Below are positions 5,054 through 10,038 of a stretch of DNA of 10,038 nt, one piece after another. The position numbers were made by a program, and so were the translations under genes. Within the stretch, counting starts at the first letter, position 1, and each line of letters begins with the position of its first letter. The notes beneath the pieces were generated by a model that ran no database searches, was not told the DNA's origin, and saw only the letters and a list, made by a program, of their open reading frames with translations. Origin of the DNA: Rhodospirillales bacterium (GTDB lineage Bacteria > Pseudomonadota > Alphaproteobacteria > Acetobacterales > Acetobacteraceae); assembly GCA_903644035.1 (NCBI GenBank), contig CAHJXG010000370.1, positions 1 to 10,038 of the forward strand, read 5' to 3'.

Positions 5054-6994
5054 ATGTTTCGTTTTTTTGAACATCTTGTTACACCGACCACAAAACAAGT
5101 CTTGGAAACGCCTCCTTCTGGAATTTTTGCTTTTTACTGGTTTTTTCTTCGACAAGTTCGAGGACTTTTTGCAAGCTTAATAGTAGTTGGTTTTGTTCTT
5201 GCTGCTTTAGACGTAGCACTACCAATGTTTGTTGGAAAAATAGTCAAATTAGTTACCACAATTAATTCTGATAACTTCATTCAGGAGACATGGCCGTTGC
5301 TGGTTGGCATGGCGTCGGTGGTATTGATCGTGCGTCCCTTAATATTACTTATGCTCGGTCTCATCCAATACCAGGCTTTGATGCCCGGGCTGACCAACTT
5401 GGTTTTATGGCAAAGTCATTGGCACGTAGTACGTCAGGACATAACATTCTTCCAAAGAGATGTCGCTGGGCGGATTGGTAACAGAGTGATCGAGACCGGT
5501 TGGGCACTTCGATCCAGCGTCATTTCCCTCGTGTCGGTATGCTGGTACCTCGTCGCTCTAATCGCCGCAGCTTTCAGCGTCTTGACTCATTTCAGCCCAT
5601 GGTTTGCCTTCCCTATGATTACCTGGGCCGCGGGGTATGTCATCCTTCTTTATATGGTTGTACCGCGCATCGCCCAAGCTTCCAAAAGTGTTGCCAGCGC
5701 TCATTCCGGTGTTGTTGGAAACATTGTAGACAGTTACTCAAACATTTCTACTATAAAACTTTTTGCTGCTGGAAACTTCAAGGACGTTAATGTTCGTCAA
5801 TCTATAGATAAACATACTCATTACACTCAACTGCAAATGCGTTGGTTCACTGTTCTAGCGTTTGGAATGTCAATACTATCTGGACTTCTGATTGCTGCTA
5901 ACAGTGCGATTGCTATCTGGCTTTGGCTTCACAAAAAAATTGATTTGCAATCAATTGTAACTTCATTGCCGTTAACCTTGTATGTAACGGGAGTATCAAG
6001 CCGTATTGCTTACGAGTTTAATAGTACTTTGCAGCAAGTTGGTAAAGTTTACGACGGTATGAACACCATTGCACAGCCTCACGGGCTCGCTGACAATGCT
6101 GATGCGCGCGTCCTTGTCGTCACTCAAGGAGGCGTTCAATTTGAGGACGTGTCATTCGGTTACGTTGATCAAAACGATATTCTTAAAAACATCTCTTTAT
6201 CAGTAAAACCAGGAGAAAAAATTGGGATACTTGGGCAATCGGGAGCTGGAAAGTCAACCTTGATTAGCATACTTCTACGTTTTTACGATATTCAAGATGG
6301 CAGAATCCTTATCGATGGCCAACGAGTTGATGAAGTCACACAAGATTCATTACGAAACCAAATCTCTGTTGTGACACAGGACACGTCGCTAATGAACCTA
6401 TCTGTTCTCGAAAACATCCGTCTTGGCAAACCGAGTGCGAGCTTAGAAGATGTTGTTGAAGCTGCTAAGCTAGCTAGCGCCCATGATTTCATTCAGAAAC
6501 TGAAAGACTCTCGAGGTCGAAAAGGATACGAGGCTCGTGTCGGCGATCGAGGCGTAACTCTGTCTGGAGGGCAGCGGCAGAGGATTGCTATAGCTCGCGT
6601 CATTTTGAAAGATGCGCCTATACTCATATTGGATGAAGCCACTAGTGCACTCGATAGCGAACTGGAGGCTGAGATACAGCGTAGTTTTGCGGATCTAATG
6701 GCCGGTAAAACGGTGATCGCCATTGCTCATCGTCTCTCTACGATTGCTGCTATGGATCGACTTGTAGTCATGAATGCCGGCTCCATCGTCGAACAGGGTA
6801 CCCACGAGGAATTGCTCGCATTGGACAAATACTATGCCCGCCTTTGGGAGCGGCAATCAGGCGGGTTCCTGGCTTATGAGCCTTCAGCGAGGGTTGGTAG
6901 GGGGTTCGGTGCTACAACGAGACGCTGGTTGGCGAGGGTCTCAAAACGTCGAGGTGTCAACGCTGACTGCACTCTCCCCAAACCTGCCGATTGA
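5054..6994 (+). CDS. ABC exporter half-transporter (permease fused to ATPase)
   Basis: This is a 646-residue inner-membrane protein of the MsbA/multidrug-exporter type, expected to work as a homodimer. The substrate cannot be told from sequence. Residues ~35-325 form the membrane domain, with hydrophobic segments near 38-60, 79-104, 157-178, 183-203 and 265-292. A KLFAAG motif at 235-240 matches the coupling region of this subfamily. The ATPase domain (~355-600) is complete: A-loop Tyr370, Walker A GQSGAGKS (394-401), Q-loop Gln442, signature LSGGQ (503-507), Walker B ILILDE (523-528), D-loop SALD (531-534) and H-loop His559. Relatives end soon after the YARLWERQSGGFL motif (594-606). Here about 40 further basic, low-similarity residues follow to the TGA at 6994, probably read from flanking DNA after a rearrangement. 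Composition is uneven and AT-richer than the IS elements: 5161-5220 has 23 G/C of 60, but 5281-5340 has 35 of 60. No operon partner is visible, and it lies downstream of the IS5 element. Confidence 0.92.
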   Translation: MFRFFEHLVTPTTKQVLETPPSGIFAFYWFFLRQVRGLFASLIVVGFVLAALDVALPMFVGKIVKLVTTINSDNFIQETWPLLVGMASVVLIVRPLILLMLGLIQYQALMPGLTNLVLWQSHWHVVRQDITFFQRDVAGRIGNRVIETGWALRSSVISLVSVCWYLVALIAAAFSVLTHFSPWFAFPMITWAAGYVILLYMVVPRIAQASKSVASAHSGVVGNIVDSYSNISTIKLFAAGNFKDVNVRQSIDKHTHYTQLQMRWFTVLAFGMSILSGLLIAANSAIAIWLWLHKKIDLQSIVTSLPLTLYVTGVSSRIAYEFNSTLQQVGKVYDGMNTIAQPHGLADNADARVLVVTQGGVQFEDVSFGYVDQNDILKNISLSVKPGEKIGILGQSGAGKSTLISILLRFYDIQDGRILIDGQRVDEVTQDSLRNQISVVTQDTSLMNLSVLENIRLGKPSASLEDVVEAAKLASAHDFIQKLKDSRGRKGYEARVGDRGVTLSGGQRQRIAIARVILKDAPILILDEATSALDSELEAEIQRSFADLMAGKTVIAIAHRLSTIAAMDRLVVMNAGSIVEQGTHEELLALDKYYARLWERQSGGFLAYEPSARVGRGFGATTRRWLARVSKRRGVNADCTLPKPAD

Positions 6995-7216
6995 AAACTG
7001 GTTCTTTCGCATATCTCGTGCTGTCGTTGCGGGCTCGGATGAGCATGTCACGCTGCGCTTAACCGTGAGACTGCATGTCGAGCCTTATCAGATGTTTATG
7101 CACTGCGCCCAACGTGAGACGCTGTACTTAACCCTGAGATTGGCGGCCAAAGCACTGCATCTAACGGTTCTTGCCCACTTTCGATGATCGATCCTGGGCA
7201 TCGCCATATAGGGTGA
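6995..7216. other. Unassigned spacer between the ABC gene and an ISL3 remnant
   Basis: I see no supportable gene in this stretch. One open frame (to 7187) continues through it in a frame that overlaps the ABC gene, but its product is unlike anything I know. The stretch contains an imperfect 24-bp direct repeat (listed separately) and a short palindrome TCGAT-G-ATCGA at 7181-7191. The left end of the ISL3 element should lie near 7190-7216 but cannot be recognised without its right partner. Confidence 0.5.
7050..7142. repeat. Imperfect 24-bp direct repeat pair
   Basis: 7050-7073 and 7119-7142 match at 20 of 24 positions, 69 bp apart. Both contain the core ACGCTG..CTTAACC.TGAGA.TG. A shorter echo, CGTGAGAC, also appears between them at 7113-7120. 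The spacing is too irregular and the copy number too low for CRISPR. They could be transposase or resolvase binding sites from a lost element end. Confidence 0.55.
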
Positions 7217-7994
7217 GTGAACCTACTTTCGTGCTTGTTGCCGGACGCGACCCACGTCCGGCTCGAAACCTGGGCGCTTGAGCCCGCCCAATCCGCCATC
7301 ACCATCAACCTCCACGCGCGTCAGGTCACGGCGCGATGCCCGCTCTGCGGCAGGCGATCCAAGCGCGTCCATAGCCGCTACGGGCGGACGCTCGCCGACC
7401 TGCCCTGGGGCGAGTATGCCGTCGCAATCCGGCTGAGCGTTCGACGCCTGTTTTGCGACAACGCCCAGTGCGAGCGCCGCCTTTTCGCCGAACGCCTGCC
7501 CGGCTTTGCAGCACCGTGGTCGCGCAAGACGACGCGCCTCGCCGGGCGGCTGACGGCCGTGGGCCTGGCGCTTGGAGGGGCTGCCGGCATGCGCCTTGGC
7601 CGCAAGTTCGGGCTGAATGCCAGCCGCAACATGCTGTTGCGCCTGGTCCGGCGGGCGCCACTGCCCGACGTCGCAACACCGTCCGCCTTGGGCGTGGACG
7701 ACTGGGCGCTGCGCAAGCGGCACACCTACGGTACTGTGCTGGTGGACCTAGACCGACGACGGCCGGTGGCGTTGCTGCCCGGCCGCGAGGCGGAGATGCT
7801 GGCCGCGTGGCTGCGCGAGCATCCCGGCATCGCGGTGATCTCGCGTGACCGTGCCGGCGCCTATGCCAAGGGCGCCCGCACCGGCGCGCCCGGGGCGGTT
7901 CAGGTCGCCGATCGCTTCCACCTGCTGCAGAACCTCGCTGAGGCGCTGGAGGTGGTGTTCGCCGCCCATGCCAAGGACTTGCGTGCGGCTGAGC
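7217..7994 (+). pseudogene. ISL3-family transposase, N-terminal part, cut by IS66
   Basis: The frame opens at a GTG (7217) with a GGGTGA just upstream. Residues 1-259 are ISL3 sequence: a zinc-binding domain with C41-P-L-C44 and C80...C85, the [15 protein letters not shown] motif (51-65), a catalytic Asp in [15 protein letters not shown] (158-172), and the second acidic motif [10 protein letters not shown] (210-219). [10 protein letters not shown] (231-240) follows. At codon 260 the frame crosses into the IS66 left end and stops at 8045-8047, after 17 foreign residues. The catalytic Glu and DNA-binding C-terminal half are missing, and no ISL3 sequence resumes to the right of the IS66 element. 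It is inactive. The region after HLL-NL differs from the ISL3 fragment at 2597, so it is a separate element. Confidence 0.88.
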
Positions 7995-8017
7995 GTAACT
8001 GGGGCAGATCCCCGGGC
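7995..8017 (+). repeat. IS66 element, left inverted repeat
   Basis: It begins GTAACTGGGGCAG and matches the reverse complement of 9721-9743 except at repeat positions 6, 14 and 16. The GTAA terminus is typical of IS66-family ends. Confidence 0.88.
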
Positions 8018-8059
8018 GAGGCGGTTGCGCTGAGGGTGCTGACGTGATTCACAGCCGGC

Positions 8060-9718
8060 ATGTCATTGCCGGATGCAGCATCGCTGGCGGGGTTCTCGCT
8101 TGCCGAATTGCGGGAGGTGGTCAGCCGCCTTGTCGGCAAGGTGCATCGGCTGCACTCGGGCAATGCGGCTCTGCAGGCCAGGGTGGACGCGCAACAGGTG
8201 ACCATCACGGCGCTGCGGGCTGAGAACCAGGCGCTGCGTGACGAGGTGGCGCGGCTGAAGGGCTTGCCGCCGCGTCCGCCATTGCGGCCGTCCGGCATGG
8301 AACAGGCGACGCAGCCCGGGGCGGCCGGCGCGGATGAGAAGCGTTTGAAGCCGCCACGGGGCGCCAAGCGCGACGCGCAGGCGATCACCGCCGAGCGGGT
8401 GCTCAAGGCAAGCGTGCCGGCCGGCTCGCGCTTCAAAGGCTACGAGGATATCCTGGTGCGCGACCTGCGGCTTTCGGCCGAGGTGATCCGCTACCGGCGC
8501 GAGCGTTGGCTGCTGACGTCGGGCGAAACGGTGCTGGCGCCGTTGCCGGCGGGGATTGTCGGCGGGTTCGGGCCGGAGCTGCGGCGCTTTGTGCTGGCTT
8601 TGCACGCCCAGGGACAGGTGACGACGGAACGGCTTGTGGCGTTGCTGACCGGAATCGGCCTCGAGATCTCCAAGCGCCAGGTGGTGCGCCTGCTGACCGG
8701 GTCGCTCGACGACCTCGTGGCCGAGGATCAGGAGGTGCTGCGCGCCGGGCTGGCGACCGCGCGCTGGATCACGGTGGACGATACGGCCGCGTGTCATGCC
8801 CGCAAGGACGGGGTCACCACCCAGATCGGCGACGACCGCTTTGCCGTGTTCCGGACCGGGGCGTCGAAGTCGCGCGAAGCATTCCTGTCGCTGCTGAGGG
8901 CGGGATACACGGAGTATGTCGTGAACGCGGCGGCGCTGGACTTCATGCGCGGGCACGGCCTGTCGGGTCAGGTGGTCGCCCTGCTGGACGCGCATCCGGC
9001 CAGGCTGTTTGCCGACGCTGCGGCGTGGACGGCGCACCTGGCCCGGCTCGGCATCGACACGCTCGCGGTCACGCCCAACCCTGTGCAGATGGCCACCGAG
9101 GGCGCGCTCTGGGGCGCCATCTGCCATCATGGCCTGTTGGCCGAAGCGGTGATCGTGTCCGACGGCGCCGGGCAGTTCCGGGTGGGCATCCACGCCCTGT
9201 GCTGGGTGCACGCCGAGCGCTTGGTGCACAAGCTCGTGCCGGGCACGCCCGAGCAGCGCCGGGCGGTCGAGGTGACGCGCACGCTGATCTGGTGGCTGTA
9301 TGCCGACCTCAAGGCCTGGGCGTGTGACCCGTGTCCACGGCGGGCCACGGCACTGCGAGCACGCTTCGACCGCATCTTCAGGCGCCAGATCGACTATGCC
9401 ACCCTGGACCGGCTTCTCACCCGGCTGCACCGGCGCAAGCACGAGCTGCTGCGCGTGCTCGAGCGCCCTGAGATCCCGCTGCACACCAACGGCTCGGAGA
9501 ACGACATCCGGGCCTGCGTGACCAAGCGCAAGATCTCCGGCGGCACCATGAGCACGGCAGGCCAAACTGCGCGCGACGTCACGCTCGGCCTGATGAAGAC
9601 CTGCGGCAAGCTCGGCGTGTCGTTCTTCCGCTACCTCGGCGACCGCCTGCACGTCCCTGGCGCCATCGTCATCCCGCCCCTTCCCGACCTCGTCCGTCAG
9701 GTCGCAATCACAGCCTGA
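8060..9718 (+). CDS. IS66-family transposase (TnpC type)
   Basis: This is a complete 552-residue DDE transposase. The N-terminal region (about 14-68) is a likely coiled coil rich in heptad Leu/Val/Ala (LREVVSRLVGKVHRL, then ALRAENQALRDEVARL), followed by a Pro-rich linker (69-78). The catalytic core has an Asp pair in WITVDDTAACHARK (236-249, D240 or D241), Asp368 in VSDGAGQF, the CWVHAERLVHKL motif (381-392) and Glu480 in HTNGSENDIR. The C-terminal KISGGTMST and GQTARDV segments are those of IS66. The usual zinc-finger cysteines of classical IS66 TnpC between linker and core are not evident. I took the ATG at 8060; no good Shine-Dalgarno precedes it. The stop lies just before the right inverted repeat. 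No neighbouring tnpA or tnpB is present. Confidence 0.93.
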   Translation: MSLPDAASLAGFSLAELREVVSRLVGKVHRLHSGNAALQARVDAQQVTITALRAENQALRDEVARLKGLPPRPPLRPSGMEQATQPGAAGADEKRLKPPRGAKRDAQAITAERVLKASVPAGSRFKGYEDILVRDLRLSAEVIRYRRERWLLTSGETVLAPLPAGIVGGFGPELRRFVLALHAQGQVTTERLVALLTGIGLEISKRQVVRLLTGSLDDLVAEDQEVLRAGLATARWITVDDTAACHARKDGVTTQIGDDRFAVFRTGASKSREAFLSLLRAGYTEYVVNAAALDFMRGHGLSGQVVALLDAHPARLFADAAAWTAHLARLGIDTLAVTPNPVQMATEGALWGAICHHGLLAEAVIVSDGAGQFRVGIHALCWVHAERLVHKLVPGTPEQRRAVEVTRTLIWWLYADLKAWACDPCPRRATALRARFDRIFRRQIDYATLDRLLTRLHRRKHELLRVLERPEIPLHTNGSENDIRACVTKRKISGGTMSTAGQTARDVTLGLMKTCGKLGVSFFRYLGDRLHVPGAIVIPPLPDLVRQVAITA

Positions 9719-9720
9719 CT

Positions 9721-9743
9721 GCCCGGGAAGCTGCCCCGGTTAC
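9721..9743 (-). repeat. IS66 element, right inverted repeat
   Basis: Its reverse complement begins GTAACCGGGGCAG and pairs with 7995-8017 at 20 of 23 positions. It follows the transposase stop codon by 2 bases. Confidence 0.88.
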
Positions 9744-9788
9744 AGCGGCAGGCGTTCAAAACGCTGATAAAACTTGGCTTTCTGTTCT

Positions 9789-9950
9789 TCACTCGGCTTT
9801 TCCGGTGAATGCGGTCGCGTCCTCGAACGGCCCGGTGCTGACCAACGTGGTCTCATGGACGATGAAGCGCCCATGCCAGGTCCGGACCGGCAATGAGCGA
9901 GTACCGCCAAGCCGGGCAGGTCGCCGCATGGTTGGGGTGATGCACGGCAT
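9789..9950 (-). CDS. Possible 53-residue ORF or gene remnant, unknown
   Basis: This minus-strand frame runs from an ATG at 9948-9950 to a TGA at 9789-9791. The product is basic at the start (MRRPARLGG) and ends with VSTGPFEDATAFTG, with no family I recognise. In the neighbouring minus-strand frame a second protein-like, charged stretch (SPEKPSEEQKAKFYQRFERLP) runs up to the IS66 edge, where the GTAA of the IS end supplies the stop. The two together could be one gene broken by a frameshift near 9800 and truncated by IS66. No clear ribosome binding site is present. Confidence 0.2.
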   Translation of the reverse strand: MPCITPTMRRPARLGGTRSLPVRTWHGRFIVHETTLVSTGPFEDATAFTGKAE

Positions 9951-10000
9951 CAGATAGTGTCCGTCAACGTGGTGGGAATTGGGTGTAGGTTGAGGTGGCC

Positions 10001-10038
10001 GTGGATCATGCGGCTACGGTGGAAATCTGGTCTGGCGT
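10001..10038 (+). CDS. Start of an open frame running off the window, perhaps a transposase
   Basis: A GTG at 10001 opens a frame (V-D-H-A-A-T-V-E-I-W-S-G) that continues to the window end. GAGG lies about 5 bases upstream (9992-9995). The DNA before it contains TGTCCGTCAACG, which looks like an IS terminus starting TG. A start of this kind soon after a TG-type end would fit an IS21-like istA, but twelve residues cannot establish that. An ATG at 10008 in another frame is an alternative. Confidence 0.22.
   Translation, partial: MDHAATVEIWSG

Larger units (their letters stand above)
7995..9743 (+). mobile_element. IS66-family insertion sequence, single-transposase type
   Basis: This 1749-bp element starts with GTAA and carries 23-bp inverted repeats (7995-8017 and 9721-9743, 20 of 23 matching). 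It has one transposase and neither of the accessory genes tnpA and tnpB of classical IS66, which resembles the smaller ISBst12-type members. It lies in the ISL3 transposase at its left end. The 8 bases on each side (GGCTGAGC and AGCGGCAG) do not match, and the right flank is not ISL3, so the right neighbour was changed after insertion. This is the only IS in the window with an intact transposase and both ends, and so the most likely to be active. Confidence 0.9.

Noticed and set aside
7050..7142. CRISPR-like spaced repeats
   Set aside because: There are only two clear copies with four mismatches, a 45-bp gap and no cas genes. An array is not supported.
8063..9652. A 529-codon minus-strand frame opposite the IS66 transposase
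   Set aside because: It is an antisense shadow; the plus strand carries all the IS66 motifs and catalytic residues.
3949..9743. Composite transposon carrying the ABC exporter
   Set aside because: The flanking elements (IS5 and IS66) are from different families with unrelated ends and no shared target duplication, so they cannot act as a pair.

Overview
This window is a mobile-element-rich accessory region. The insertion sequences are GC-rich and belong to families common in Alphaproteobacteria (IS256, ISL3, IS5 and IS66). They surround an AT-richer transport gene and one small P-loop kinase-like gene. The GC-rich elements and the style of the transposases and of the ABC exporter suggest an alphaproteobacterium, possibly of the Rhodospirillales/Acetobacteraceae type. 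That is an inference from family flavour; no rRNA or housekeeping gene is present to prove it.

Layout. Positions 1-781 hold no gene I can support, only one weak 35-codon ORF. A FlaR-like P-loop NTPase/adenylate-kinase-like gene lies on the minus strand at 782-1306. An IS256-family element on the minus strand occupies 1579-3872, with both terminal inverted repeats visible. Its transposase is broken twice: an amber codon lies just before the catalytic glutamate, and about 0.96 kb of an ISL3-family element (C-terminal half only, itself frameshifted) sits in its N-terminal third. An IS5-family element follows at 3949-4884; its transposase is split into two frames at an A5G5 tract. Then comes an intact, AT-richer ABC exporter half-transporter (5054-6994) with an unusual C-terminal tail. 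After about 220 bp of unexplained DNA carrying an imperfect direct repeat, a second and different ISL3 transposase (7217-7994, N-terminal part) is cut off by an IS66-family element (7995-9743). That element has clear inverted repeats and one intact transposase. The last 295 bp hold no firm gene, although a reading frame with a plausible start enters at 10001 and runs off the window.

How it works together. Only three genes look intact: the FlaR-like NTPase, the ABC exporter and the IS66 transposase. The IS5 transposase could still be made if ribosomes shift -1. None of the three IS elements with visible ends is flanked by a recognisable target-site duplication, and one ISL3 fragment has no continuation on the far side of the IS66 element. 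The block therefore looks assembled by repeated insertion followed by deletion and recombination. I see no convincing novel defence, biosynthetic or regulatory system. The most useful leads are the possible frameshift in the IS5 element, the altered tail and mosaic composition of the ABC gene, and the unexplained DNA at 6995-7216.
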